Assembly (NCBI GenBank): GCA_046049215.1 | Contig: JBJOER010000149.1 | Coordinates: 1-16,437 of the forward strand | Direction of reading: 5' to 3' | DNA from: JAJTFW01 sp046049215 | GTDB taxonomy: Bacteria > Bacteroidota > Bacteroidia > AKYH767-A > OLB10 | Length of the DNA: 16,437 nt | Shown here: positions 1 through 8,557 of the stretch, in pieces | Numbering within the stretch: position 1 is the stretch's first letter | Layout: the number at the start of each line of letters is the position of its first letter | The notes under the pieces: generated by a model | What the model saw: the letters and a program-made list of their open reading frames with translations, nothing else | Told to the model about the DNA's origin: nothing | Databases searched by the model: none | Position numbers and translations under genes: made by a program

Positions 1-1980
1 ACGGTACGTCCGGAGACAATACTGGGCGACACCGGAGTTTGCGTACACCCCGACGATCCGCGATACAGTCACCTCAAAGGAAAGTTTGCCATCATCCCTA
101 TGGTGAACCGTCGTGTCCCCATCGTGTTCGACGATTACATTCTGATGGATTTCGGTACGGGTGCCTTGAAGGTCACCCCCGCGCACGACATCAACGATTA
201 TAACATCGGCCAGAAATACGGACTGGAAGTAGTCGATACGCTGAACGCAGATGGTACGATGAGTCAGCAGGCTGGATTCTATCCAGGCGCAGACCGTTTC
301 GTTGGGCGTAAGAAAATCGTAAAAGACCTGGATGAGCTCGGCCATGTGGTCAAAGTGGAAGACTACACCAACAAGGTGGGATACAGCGAGCGCACCGATG
401 CAGTGATTGAACCCAGGTTGAGCATGCAGTGGTTTGTCCGGATGAAGGAGTTCAGCAAACCGGCCCTTGATGCTGTGCTTGACGGAGAAGTAAAGCTTTT
501 CCCGGATAAGTTCGTCAATACCTACCGCCACTGGATGGAGAACGTTCAGGATTGGTGCATCAGCCGCCAGTTGTGGTGGGGACAGCGTATTCCGGCGTGG
601 TACGACAACCAAGGAAACGTTGTGGTCTGCAAAACCCACGATGAAGCCCTCGGGCTTTTGAAAAAGCAGAATCCCGGTGTCACTGCCGCGGATGTCCGTC
701 AGGATGAAGACGTACTAGACACCTGGTTCAGTTCCTGGCTCTGGCCCATCTCCGTTTTCGACGGGTTCAAGGATCCGAACAATGCGGACATCAAGTACTA
801 CTACCCCACAAACGACCTGGTCTCGGCACCCGAAATCCTTTTCTTCTGGATCGCGAGGATGATCATGGCAGGCTACGAATACCGGGGAGAAAAACCATTC
901 CGACAAGTTTACCTGACCGGCATAGTGCGCGATAAGCAAGGCCGGAAAATGAGTAAATCCCTGGGCAATTCACCTGATCCGCTCGACCTCATCTCGAAAT
1001 ACGGTGCGGATGGTGTACGGGTGGGCATGCTGTTTTCCTCACCTGCCGGCAACGATCTTCTCTTCGATGAAGGCCTATGCGAGCAAGGGCGGAATTTCAG
1101 TAACAAGATCTGGAATGCATTCCGGTTGGTCAAAGGCTGGGAGTTGAATGACGCTGCGGAGATGCCAGAGGTGAACCGCACTGCCATCCGCTGGTTCGAT
1201 TCAAGATTGAGTGAGGCGATCGCAGAAATCGACGACCACTACTCGAAACTCCGAATCTCGGATGCCCTGATGAGTACCTATAAACTTGTATGGGATGATT
1301 TCTGCTCATGGTACCTGGAGTTAATCAAACCTCCCTACCAGCAGCCCATCGATAAGCACACCTACGATGCTACTGTCCGTTTCTTTGACAGCATCTTACG
1401 CATCCTTCACCCCTTCATGCCCTTCCTCAGCGAGGAACTCTGGCACCTGATCGACGACCGGAAGGATGGAGATGACCTGATCGTTGCTCAATGGCCAGTG
1501 CCTACGGCGATTGACAGGGATTGCATCAGCCATTTCCCTGCTGCAGTGGCACTCACCGGTGAAATCCGCAATTTCCGCCAAGGCAAGAGCATTTCACCGA
1601 AAGAACCATTGGAACTTCTGGTCAGGTGCGCAGAACTGCCGGATGCATTGAAGCTCTTTGGAAGCGCGGTTGTCAAACTTGCCAACCTCAGCCGGATAGC
1701 ACCTGTTGCCGATAAGCCTGCAGGAGCATACCCTGTGATTGTCGGACAACTCGAGTGCTTCATACCGCTCACGGTTCAAATTGATGCAGAGGCCGAGCGA
1801 AAAAAACTACAGGACGAACTGAACTACACACAGGGCTTTCTCAAATCGGTCATGGCTAAACTGAACAACGAGCGGTTCGTCAGTAACGCCAAACCCGAAG
1901 TCATCGCCATGGAACAAAAGAAGAAATCCGACGCAGAGGCGCGAATCCGCGCAATCGAAGAGGCTCTTGCATCACTTTAA
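1..1980 (+). CDS. valS: Valine--tRNA ligase (ValRS), 5'-truncated by the window edge
   Basis: Class I aminoacyl-tRNA synthetase that attaches valine to tRNA-Val in the cytoplasm and hydrolyses mischarged Thr-tRNA. The frame is open from base 1, so the gene starts outside the window. About 659 residues are visible, against roughly 870-880 for the family in this phylum (from memory). The first visible residues, TVRPETILGDTGVCVHP, are the conserved CP1 editing-domain motif. The catalytic KMSKS loop is intact at bases 946-960. It is followed by the helical anticodon-binding domain and a charged C-terminal coiled-coil arm (about bases 1780-1977) typical of ValRS. The HIGH motif must lie upstream of the window. 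The TAA stop directly touches the ATG of the next gene, so the two are very likely cotranscribed. Identity is secure. Confidence 0.97.
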   Translation, partial: TVRPETILGDTGVCVHPDDPRYSHLKGKFAIIPMVNRRVPIVFDDYILMDFGTGALKVTPAHDINDYNIGQKYGLEVVDTLNADGTMSQQAGFYPGADRFVGRKKIVKDLDELGHVVKVEDYTNKVGYSERTDAVIEPRLSMQWFVRMKEFSKPALDAVLDGEVKLFPDKFVNTYRHWMENVQDWCISRQLWWGQRIPAWYDNQGNVVVCKTHDEALGLLKKQNPGVTAADVRQDEDVLDTWFSSWLWPISVFDGFKDPNNADIKYYYPTNDLVSAPEILFFWIARMIMAGYEYRGEKPFRQVYLTGIVRDKQGRKMSKSLGNSPDPLDLISKYGADGVRVGMLFSSPAGNDLLFDEGLCEQGRNFSNKIWNAFRLVKGWELNDAAEMPEVNRTAIRWFDSRLSEAIAEIDDHYSKLRISDALMSTYKLVWDDFCSWYLELIKPPYQQPIDKHTYDATVRFFDSILRILHPFMPFLSEELWHLIDDRKDGDDLIVAQWPVPTAIDRDCISHFPAAVALTGEIRNFRQGKSISPKEPLELLVRCAELPDALKLFGSAVVKLANLSRIAPVADKPAGAYPVIVGQLECFIPLTVQIDAEAERKKLQDELNYTQGFLKSVMAKLNNERFVSNAKPEVIAMEQKKKSDAEARIRAIEEALASL

Positions 1981-3183
1981 ATGTCTATCCCTCTCCGCTC
2001 CCTTTTCCTTCACCACCTGGCGCAGACAAGTCCTGCCCCGATGGGCATAGAAGTGGAACGCTCCGAGGGGGTGTATATTTTTGGAAAGGGCGGCGACCGA
2101 TGGATCGATCTGATCAGCGGTATCTCTGTCTGCAATATTGGTCACCGTCACCCCCGTGTGGTGGAAGCCATCAAAACGCAGGTGGACCGCTACATGCACG
2201 TGATGGTCTACGGAGAATACATCCAATCGCCGCAGGTACACCTGGCTGAACGCCTCGCCTCACTGATACCCGGTCTTAACAGCGTATATCTCGTTAATTC
2301 CGGAGCCGAAGCCATTGAAGGAGCAATTAAACTGGCGCGAAGAGCCACGGGAAGAAAAAAGATTTTCAGTTTCAAAGACGCCTACCATGGATCCACCACG
2401 GGTGCGCTAAGCCTGATGAGCAGTGACTACTTCACCGAACCGTTCAAGCCTTTGTTGCCCGAGGTTTTTCACTTCGATTCTTACAGTGAATCTGTCCTTG
2501 ATAAGATCGATACCGACACGGCTGCAGTTTTCATTGAGATCATACGAGCAGAGGTAGGTGCCATTCCGGTTGAGCATACGATTCTTCATGCAATACAGAA
2601 ACGCTGTCGCGAAAACGGTGCTTTGCTCATCGTCGACGAGATCCAAACCGGCTTCGGTAGGACAGGGCCATTTTTGGCGTCGTCAGCGGCAGGCATCGAA
2701 GCGGATATTCTCGTGCTTGCGAAAGGCATGGGTGGCGGACTCCCCATCGGTGCTTTCATCTCGTCGGGAGAACTGATGCAAACCCTGTCCAATGAACCCG
2801 TTCTGGGTCACATCACCACCTTCGGAGGGAATCCGGTTTGTTGTGCGGCAGCTCTGGCCGTGTTCGATGTGGTAAAGGAACTGGATACGGATAAGATGGT
2901 ACCTGAAAAAGAAGCCTTCATCCGCAAGAAATTAAACCACCCTGCTCTCCGATCCATGGATGGCAAAGGTCTGCTCCTTGCCCTCGATTTCGGTGAGGAG
3001 GCATTGGCACAGCGCATCATCAAAACCTGTATCCGGAATGGAGTCCTGACCGACTGGTTCCTATTCGCCCCTCACAAACTACGCATGGCTCCACCTTTGA
3101 CCATTACCCTGGAGGAGCTGGACAACGCCTGCACCATCATCCTCAAGTCCATCGACGAAGCGCTGGAAATGGAGTCCGATTGA
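1981..3183 (+). CDS. Class III PLP-dependent aminotransferase (acetylornithine/ornithine aminotransferase-like)
   Basis: Fold-type I PLP enzyme of 400 aa that moves an amino group between an amine or amino acid and a 2-oxo acid. Class III landmarks are in order: SGAEA at 107-111 (phosphate binding), AYHGST at 134-139, the pyridine-binding aspartate in IVDEIQTGFGRTG (D219), the Schiff-base lysine in LAKGMGGGLPIGAF (K248), TTFGGNP at 279-285, and the C-terminal arginine in LRMAPPLT (R368). The glutamate-containing segment usually written EPxQGExG reads EIIRAEVG here (186-193): the second glutamate (E191) is kept but P, Q and G are replaced. The substrate therefore cannot be assigned to ArgD or ornithine aminotransferase with confidence. 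The start ATG follows the valS stop with no gap. No arginine-pathway gene is nearby to support an ArgD role. Confidence 0.88.
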   Translation: MSIPLRSLFLHHLAQTSPAPMGIEVERSEGVYIFGKGGDRWIDLISGISVCNIGHRHPRVVEAIKTQVDRYMHVMVYGEYIQSPQVHLAERLASLIPGLNSVYLVNSGAEAIEGAIKLARRATGRKKIFSFKDAYHGSTTGALSLMSSDYFTEPFKPLLPEVFHFDSYSESVLDKIDTDTAAVFIEIIRAEVGAIPVEHTILHAIQKRCRENGALLIVDEIQTGFGRTGPFLASSAAGIEADILVLAKGMGGGLPIGAFISSGELMQTLSNEPVLGHITTFGGNPVCCAAALAVFDVVKELDTDKMVPEKEAFIRKKLNHPALRSMDGKGLLLALDFGEEALAQRIIKTCIRNGVLTDWFLFAPHKLRMAPPLTITLEELDNACTIILKSIDEALEMESD

Positions 3184-3201
3184 TGCAGACCTTCTTCTCC
3201 C

Positions 3202-3232
3202 TTTAATCTTCATCTTGTTGAGCCTATTTTTA
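3202..3232 (+). promoter_or_regulatory. Weak candidate Bacteroidota-type promoter for the two-component genes
   Basis: The 87-base gap before the response regulator contains TTTA (3202-3205), a 19-base spacer and TATTTTTA (3225-3232). Each box has one mismatch to the TTTG / TAnnTTTG pattern of the Bacteroidota primary sigma factor. Position and spacing are right but the match is imperfect. The other content of the gap shows no hairpin with a T tract. Confidence 0.35.
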
Positions 3233-3270
3233 ACCCTTCGAACTGCATTCCAACCACATCACAAGAAGCC

Positions 3271-3945
3271 ATGAACGTATTGATCGTCGAGGACGAACGC
3301 TCCCTTTCGCACGAACTGGAAATCTACCTTACCCGTCAGAATTACAATTGTGACGTGGCTTTTAACGGAAAAAGTGCGTCGGACAAGATGCATGTGAATA
3401 GCTACGATTTCGTATTGCTTGATCTCGGTCTGCCGGATATGGACGGGTTGGACTTACTGAAAGAAGCGAAGAAAACCGGTATTGAAAGTGCATTTATTGT
3501 TTTGACGGCAAGGGGCGAAGTGGAAGACCGAATCACAGGACTGGATCTGGGAGCAGATGACTATATCGCCAAGCCTTTTTCCCTGGCCGAACTCCAAAGC
3601 CGGATGCAGGCTATTCTCCGCAGGAAACATGGACTGAAGTCGAACACCATTCGTATACACGAATTCGAACTGGACATCCTGAACAGGACAGTCCATTGCA
3701 ACGGAAACAACATCGTTCTCACCAAGAAAGAATTCGATTTGCTGCACTACCTGGCCCTGCATAAAAACAGGGTGTTGACCCGTTTGCAACTCACAGAACA
3801 TATTTGGGGAGATGTCCTGGAAGACGATTATGAATCGAATTACATCGATGTCCACGTCAAGAACCTTCGAAAAAAACTGTCGGCACAGGGTAGTGTCGAT
3901 TGGTTCGAAACCGTTCGTGGTGTAGGTTACCGGATTAACGCTTAA
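3271..3945 (+). CDS. OmpR/PhoB-family DNA-binding response regulator
   Basis: Cytoplasmic transcription factor of 224 aa activated by phosphorylation. The N-terminal receiver domain (about 1-115) has the acidic pair E7/D8, the phospho-acceptor D51 in LLDLGLPDMDG, the switch threonine T79 and the invariant K101 in KPF. The C-terminal winged-helix domain (about 126-224) carries LTKKEFDLLHYL, the recognition region around YIDVHVKNLRKKL, and the terminal VRGVGYRI of the OmpR family. The start ATG puts the receiver motif MNVLIVEDE at residue 1, the normal position. The partner kinase begins 8 bases downstream on the same strand, so this is a standard cognate pair. The target genes cannot be read from the window; autoregulation is common in such pairs but is not shown here. 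Confidence 0.95.
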   Translation: MNVLIVEDERSLSHELEIYLTRQNYNCDVAFNGKSASDKMHVNSYDFVLLDLGLPDMDGLDLLKEAKKTGIESAFIVLTARGEVEDRITGLDLGADDYIAKPFSLAELQSRMQAILRRKHGLKSNTIRIHEFELDILNRTVHCNGNNIVLTKKEFDLLHYLALHKNRVLTRLQLTEHIWGDVLEDDYESNYIDVHVKNLRKKLSAQGSVDWFETVRGVGYRINA

Positions 3946-3953
3946 CTTCGAAA

Positions 3954-5300
3954 GTGCCTCATTCCGCTCCCAGCCGTTCCCTGACGATCCAGGTCAAGTT
4001 CGCCATCTACAACGGCTTATCCAAGGCGCTGATTTTCCTTGCATTCTATACACTACTTCCTGTACTGGTCGAAAACATCGTTTATGAGCACATCGACAAA
4101 CGACTGTTGGCTCGCAGTGAGCGAGTTCTGCTTACCGTACAGAGAGGAAGTATTGCCGACATTGTTCGCGAACAGGATTGCAGCTTCGAGAGTTACAATA
4201 TCCTGAAAGAGGAGTTCGTAGCCATCTACCCCATCACCGATCCCGGAAGAATGGCCAAGGGAACCATGATTGTCAATGAGAAATGGGCCATTGAAGGAGA
4301 AGCGCTTCAACACCGGATCATCAAGCGCCCTTTCATCTACGACAACCAGCTTTATGAACTGAACATCGGCGAAGGTCTCAGTACCATCGACGAACTTACT
4401 CAAACGATTCAGCAATTCATGCTGGTGATGATGCTGGCGGTGATCCTCATCTCTTTGTTTATCGACCTGGGTTTCGTGCGTCTTCTGCTACGGCCCTTGA
4501 ACCGCATCATCCTCAAAAAACTTCAACCGGTGCCCTCTCCGGCCTCATTCAATTTCGACCCGGTCAAAAGCTCGACTACCGAGTTCAATCAACTCGATAA
4601 CCGGATCAACGAAATGATGCATAAGCTGAAAGACACCTTCCAAATGGAGAAGGAGTTCATCAGCAACGTATCGCACGAATTACAGACCCCGATCAGTATC
4701 ATCCAGAACAGAATTGAGAATATCATGATCGAAGGTCAGATTACTGACGAGGTCATGATCCGGCTTTCCGACTCACAGCGCACACTGAACCGGATGAGCC
4801 GGATCATCAAGGCCCTGCTGCTGATTTCCAAAATCGAAAACGACCAATTTTTAAAACAGGAGGAAGTGAAGATCCTGGATCTGCTGGACGAAGTCATATC
4901 CGAGGCGGAAATTCAACTCACGGAGCGTGAAATAAAACTTGAAAAACACTTTCTGGCGGAACTGACCTTCGGCCCATGCAATAAGACACTGCTGTTCACG
5001 ATGCTGATGAACCTGTTGAACAATGCCATCAAATACAACAAACCGGGTGGCAGCATCACCCTCACAGCTCGTCTCGAGGGCGAACGCTTCTCCATTGAGA
5101 TACGGGATACAGGAATAGGCATGGAGAGCAGCGATCTTGGCGGAATATTCGACAGGTTCAAACGACTCAACAAAAGCAAAAGCGACGGTTACGGACTGGG
5201 GTTGCCGATCGTAAAAACCATCGCCCAATTCCATCAGATCGAAATCAAAGTGGAGTCCGTACCCGGAGAGGGCACAGCTTTCAAGCTCCTGTTCCCCTGA
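3954..5300 (+). CDS. Membrane sensor histidine kinase, partner of the upstream response regulator
   Basis: Protein of 448 aa with a GTG start; no ATG is available near the N terminus. One hydrophobic helix at about 20-43 and a second at about 153-178 enclose an extracytoplasmic domain of roughly 105 residues, the presumed sensor, with no recognisable fold. A HAMP-like linker (about 180-232) leads to the dimerisation helix with the phosphorylated H241 in SHELQTPISII. The catalytic ATPase domain has the N box NLLNNAIKYN (353-362), G1 DTGIGM (385-390), F box IFDRFKR (398-404) and G2 GYGLGL (412-417). All catalytic boxes are intact, so it should be an active kinase. The signal sensed is unknown. 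Its TGA stop directly touches the stop of the convergent CoA-binding gene. Confidence 0.95.
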   Translation: MPHSAPSRSLTIQVKFAIYNGLSKALIFLAFYTLLPVLVENIVYEHIDKRLLARSERVLLTVQRGSIADIVREQDCSFESYNILKEEFVAIYPITDPGRMAKGTMIVNEKWAIEGEALQHRIIKRPFIYDNQLYELNIGEGLSTIDELTQTIQQFMLVMMLAVILISLFIDLGFVRLLLRPLNRIILKKLQPVPSPASFNFDPVKSSTTEFNQLDNRINEMMHKLKDTFQMEKEFISNVSHELQTPISIIQNRIENIMIEGQITDEVMIRLSDSQRTLNRMSRIIKALLLISKIENDQFLKQEEVKILDLLDEVISEAEIQLTEREIKLEKHFLAELTFGPCNKTLLFTMLMNLLNNAIKYNKPGGSITLTARLEGERFSIEIRDTGIGMESSDLGGIFDRFKRLNKSKSDGYGLGLPIVKTIAQFHQIEIKVESVPGEGTAFKLLFP

Positions 5301-5666
5301 TCAGTATTGTCCGGTGGACAACATCACCAGCGTACAGGCCTCCACCACCTCTACTCCGGCATTTCTCAGCCGCCCCTCAAATCCGTCGTCTTCCGTACCC
5401 GGATTGAAAATCACCCTCCTGGGCTTTAACGACAAGATGTAGTCATGGTCGGCCACAAGCCGCTCAGGACCGACATACAGTGTAACGGTATCCACATCCG
5501 TAAATTCGGGGCGAGCGGAGACGATGTCCACATCCAGGACCTTACCGTTTTTCAGACCGACGGCCAACACAGGATAATCGTGCTGACGCAAGCGTCGGAT
5601 CGCCATATTGGAGTAGCGATCGGTGTTTTCAGACGCCCCCATCACCAATGTCTTCTTTGTACTCAT
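5301..5666 (-). CDS. CoA-binding domain protein (YccU/CoA_binding_2 family)
   Basis: Small single-domain Rossmann-like protein of 121 aa. Family signs are the N-terminal nucleotide-binding loop with LVMGASENTDRYSNMA (7-22), the central DVDTVTLYVGPER (57-69), VIFNPGTED (85-93) and the C-terminal EACTLVMLSTGQY (109-121). Members bind CoA or a related nucleotide, but the cellular role is not established for stand-alone copies. Its ATG overlaps the stop of the MFS transporter gene by four bases (ATGA), so translation is probably coupled. It is the last gene of the leftward ftsY run and its stop directly abuts the histidine kinase stop. A link to bacillithiol or CoA metabolism would be inference from neighbourhood only. 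Confidence 0.88.
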   Translation of the reverse strand: MSTKKTLVMGASENTDRYSNMAIRRLRQHDYPVLAVGLKNGKVLDVDIVSARPEFTDVDTVTLYVGPERLVADHDYILSLKPRRVIFNPGTEDDGFEGRLRNAGVEVVEACTLVMLSTGQY

Positions 5667-6940
5667 GAAACCTCGTGATAATCGAGTTCTTTGGAAAAAG
5701 TCTCTTCAATGCTCCAGGTGGCAATTAGTGCCAAACCTATACAAACTACACCGATGATCAATGCACCGTTCACACTGCCCACAGAACCTTCCAGCGACTT
5801 GAACGAGAGTGTGATGGGAATGACCGCACCCCGCACGAAATTCGGAACTGTGGTCGTCACTGTTGCACGAATGTTGGTTCCGAACTGTTCGGCAGCAATC
5901 GACACGAAAAGCGCCCAATAGCCCGTAGCGCATCCAACCAGGAAAGAGAGAAAATAAAAGGAGCCGACGGAAAGTCCGCGGTTGAACAGGAAGTAAACGA
6001 CCAATACTGCGGTAAGTAATAAGTAAGCAAACACCACCTTGCGTCGGCTGCGTAATAATTGACTCAGCAAACCGCTGAGCAGATCGCCAGCCGACAACCC
6101 GATGTAGGTGTACATGATGACGTATCCCATGTCGATCTTCCCGACCACCCCGGTGATCTGGGCAAAAACCGGAGCGAACTTGACGAGGATTCCGACACAA
6201 TACCATACAGGAAGACCGATCATGATGCAGGCGAGGTAGCGCATGAATCGCTGTCTGTTTCTGAAAAGGCTCAGGAAATCTCCCTTTCGGATCTCATCCC
6301 GCTTCTTCATCTGGTCGAACATCCCGGATTCGTAAGTTCCTACCCTTAAAGTGAGCAGTAACAACCCAAGCACGCCTCCGGTCACATAGGCGAATTGCCA
6401 GGGTTCCAAACCCAGAATAACATGGGTATTGTGACTGATCATACCTGCGGCAACTGCGCCCAATGCTCCCATGGTGACAATGAGCATGGTGCCGTAACCG
6501 CGGTGCTCTTTGTGCATGATTTCGGAAACCAATGTGATGGCAGCGCCCAATTCACCTGCCAGGCCCAACCCGGCCATGAAACGCACTAGGATGTATTGAT
6601 CCAGGTTGACGACAAACGCATTGGCGATGTTGGAGATCGAATACAGGATGATTGAACCGAACAACACAGATTTACGCCCCTTTCGATCGCCCAAAATCCC
6701 CCAAAGCAATCCACCCAATAGCATCCCTCCCATTTGCCAGAGGAAAAGCAGGTAGTCGTAGCGGTCAATGACTTCGGGATCGGTGATACCGATTCCCCGA
6801 AGGCTTGCCTTGCTCACCACATTGAACAATTGCAGATCGAAGATGTCGACAAAATAACCGAGAGCGGCTACCAATACGACAAGGTTGAAGGGGGATTTGG
6901 TGCCTTTGGATTCCACGTGTTTTGGGAAAGTACTTTTCAA
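5663..6940 (-). CDS. Major facilitator superfamily transporter, 12 predicted TM helices
   Basis: Inner-membrane secondary transporter of 425 aa. About twelve hydrophobic segments can be counted, with a hydrophilic central loop around 203-232 between helices 6 and 7. MFS motif A is GDRKGRKSVLFG (84-95) after helix 2, and helix 4 carries RFMAGLGLAGELGAA (120-134), reminiscent of the metabolite:proton symporter and sugar-porter branches. Acidic residues D32 and D35 in helix 1 and E130 in helix 4 are candidates for proton coupling. The substrate cannot be predicted. The start is TTG at 6938-6940: an in-frame TGA lies just upstream (6948-6950) and a GAGGT Shine-Dalgarno-like site sits four bases before it. 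It follows bshC by 7 bases and overlaps the CoA-binding gene by 4. Confidence 0.9.
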   Translation of the reverse strand: MKSTFPKHVESKGTKSPFNLVVLVAALGYFVDIFDLQLFNVVSKASLRGIGITDPEVIDRYDYLLFLWQMGGMLLGGLLWGILGDRKGRKSVLFGSIILYSISNIANAFVVNLDQYILVRFMAGLGLAGELGAAITLVSEIMHKEHRGYGTMLIVTMGALGAVAAGMISHNTHVILGLEPWQFAYVTGGVLGLLLLTLRVGTYESGMFDQMKKRDEIRKGDFLSLFRNRQRFMRYLACIMIGLPVWYCVGILVKFAPVFAQITGVVGKIDMGYVIMYTYIGLSAGDLLSGLLSQLLRSRRKVVFAYLLLTAVLVVYFLFNRGLSVGSFYFLSFLVGCATGYWALFVSIAAEQFGTNIRATVTTTVPNFVRGAVIPITLSFKSLEGSVGSVNGALIIGVVCIGLALIATWSIEETFSKELDYHEVS

Positions 6941-6944
6941 AATT

Positions 6945-6949
6945 ACCTC
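6945..6949 (-). promoter_or_regulatory. Ribosome binding site deciding the TTG start of the MFS gene
   Basis: Read on the minus strand the junction is TGAGGTAATTTTG. GAGGT partly overlaps the bshC stop TGA and lies four bases before the TTG codon. This is one of few purine-rich sites in the window and supports the non-ATG start. The alternative, a downstream GTG (codon 9), lacks such a site. Confidence 0.45.
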
Positions 6950-8555
6950 ATTCCATCACAAGGAGGGTGAACCGGGGATCCAACGGTTTCAGGACATCCA
7001 ACAGTCCTTTGACAAGGGCTTCGGCTCCATACTCAGAGGCAAAGCCACTGAAATTCTCTATGCGCTCCTGTGGACTTCCCAATGGCTTTACTCGCTCGGC
7101 AATGCTACGGATCTGGGCTAGTGCAAGCTCATGGCGTCGCTTGAGAGCGGCTATTCCTTTGCGTTCTAGTTGATCCAGACCGTTCATCGAGCGCTGAGCC
7201 TCCGCCCTGACACTGGACTCAAGGGTAGCATCAATGCCGGAAAGCAAACCAACGATACTTTCGAAGATTTCAGTCATGTGCTTCCTTGCCTTCTCGATGG
7301 ACGGCTGGAGCTGTTCGTTACGCGACAACCATCGTGCGGTCAATTCCTCTGCAGGTAGAAAAACCTCTTCCGGGTTGAAACCTTGTCGTAGGAATTTGTC
7401 AAACGCTTTTCCAGGTAACAACAAGGCTTGATTGCGGGGAACAAGAACCGGAAATGGGATGCCGTACAATTCGAATAACGGCAGCAACAACATCCAATAG
7501 GCCACCTCCGCGGGTCCACCGACTGTGGCAACGTCCGGAAGAATTGACTCCTGGTAAAGCGGGCGCAAGATCACGTTCGGACTAAACCGTTCCGGATTCC
7601 GGGTAAGCATTTCGTCGATCTGTTCGGCCGAAAACGTCAGGTCAGTGTCCACCACCTTGAATGATCCATCCTCCACACGCTCAATCCGGTCACGGCGATG
7701 ACCATGTAGATAGAATAGATTCAGTTCACGCACGTGGACCTGGGCCTTATGCCTGACCTGCATCCTGTCAATCACCTCACCAACAACCGCCCTGGCTGTA
7801 CCTCCAAACAACTCCTGACGCAGGACGCTCACAAACATCTTCTTAAAAACAGGTCTGTCGGCATCAATGACCAGCAGCCCTTCCTCTCCAAACAATCCAA
7901 GCACCAGTGCCCGTGTAGAATCTGCAAGACTGGACGAAGTCGACCCATAAGCCCACCGAAAACGCTCCACCACCTGCTCGGCATTGGGCTTGCCCTTCAG
8001 CAACGTTTGCAACTCATCCCAAAGCGGTGTCAACTCCTCCACAGTTTGGCGACCTGAAGGCCCATGCCAGGCGGAATTTGCGCGAAGGGTCTGGCCATTC
8101 ACCTGAAAATGGTCGATCTCAGCAATGTCATGATCCTCGGTGGCCATCCAATACACAGGAACGAAGTGCTTCCCGGGATGGCGCTTACTCAACTCCTTGC
8201 AGAGGTTGATGGTCGTAATGATCTTGTAGAGGAAAAACATCGGACCGGTAGCCAAACAGAGTTGATGACCTGTCGTCACCGTGTAGCAATCGGAGCGACG
8301 TAATGCATCGATATTGCTCCTGACTAACGGGAATTGCTCCGAAAAAGCCTGATGCTGATGTTCAAGTTCCTGGGCAAGTGTTTCGCGATCGGTTCCAGAC
8401 CGGTCACGGTACTGCATTGCCGCATCAAAAGAATCCCATGTAAGAGCATGCTTATAGAAAGGCCGTAAAAAGGGATCGCCTGACCAATACTCGTCAAGCA
8501 GGGCACTCGACATGAAGCTCTCCCCTGCACTGTATTGTTTGACCTCTCGAATCAT
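6948..8555 (-). CDS. bshC: Putative cysteine ligase BshC, bacillithiol biosynthesis
   Basis: Protein of 535 aa, the usual BshC length. BshC is assigned to the last step of bacillithiol synthesis, adding cysteine to glucosaminyl-malate, in the cytoplasm. Diagnostic segments are VTTGHQL (93-99) with TGP (103-105), YKIITTI (110-116), PVYWMATEDHD (133-143) with the downstream EIDHF, NVILRPLYQESILPD (327-341) followed by VGGPAEVAYW (345-354), and a charged helical C-terminal half (about 405-490) matching the family coiled coil, ending in DPRFTLLVME. The ATG start is two bases after the rimO stop. No bshA or bshB is in the window, so the pathway must be completed elsewhere. It sits inside the ftsY–rimO run together with an MFS transporter and a CoA-binding protein, an unusual mix. 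Confidence 0.93.
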   Translation of the reverse strand: MIREVKQYSAGESFMSSALLDEYWSGDPFLRPFYKHALTWDSFDAAMQYRDRSGTDRETLAQELEHQHQAFSEQFPLVRSNIDALRRSDCYTVTTGHQLCLATGPMFFLYKIITTINLCKELSKRHPGKHFVPVYWMATEDHDIAEIDHFQVNGQTLRANSAWHGPSGRQTVEELTPLWDELQTLLKGKPNAEQVVERFRWAYGSTSSSLADSTRALVLGLFGEEGLLVIDADRPVFKKMFVSVLRQELFGGTARAVVGEVIDRMQVRHKAQVHVRELNLFYLHGHRRDRIERVEDGSFKVVDTDLTFSAEQIDEMLTRNPERFSPNVILRPLYQESILPDVATVGGPAEVAYWMLLLPLFELYGIPFPVLVPRNQALLLPGKAFDKFLRQGFNPEEVFLPAEELTARWLSRNEQLQPSIEKARKHMTEIFESIVGLLSGIDATLESSVRAEAQRSMNGLDQLERKGIAALKRRHELALAQIRSIAERVKPLGSPQERIENFSGFASEYGAEALVKGLLDVLKPLDPRFTLLVME

Positions 8556-8557
8556 TT

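Noticed and set aside
3454..3855. Open frame of 133 codons antisense to the response regulator
   Set aside because: The sense strand encodes a complete OmpR-type regulator; the antisense translation shows no motif or start context.
5307..5321. Perfect 6-bp inverted repeat with a 3-base loop (TTGTCC GGT GGACAA) just after the kinase stop
   Set aside because: No T tract follows on either strand and it is inside the CoA-binding coding sequence, so I do not call it a terminator.
5706..6206. Open frame of 166 codons on the minus strand inside the MFS gene
   Set aside because: It is an alternative frame of the transporter; its translation is rich in Cys, Arg, Ser and His with no coherent hydrophobic pattern.
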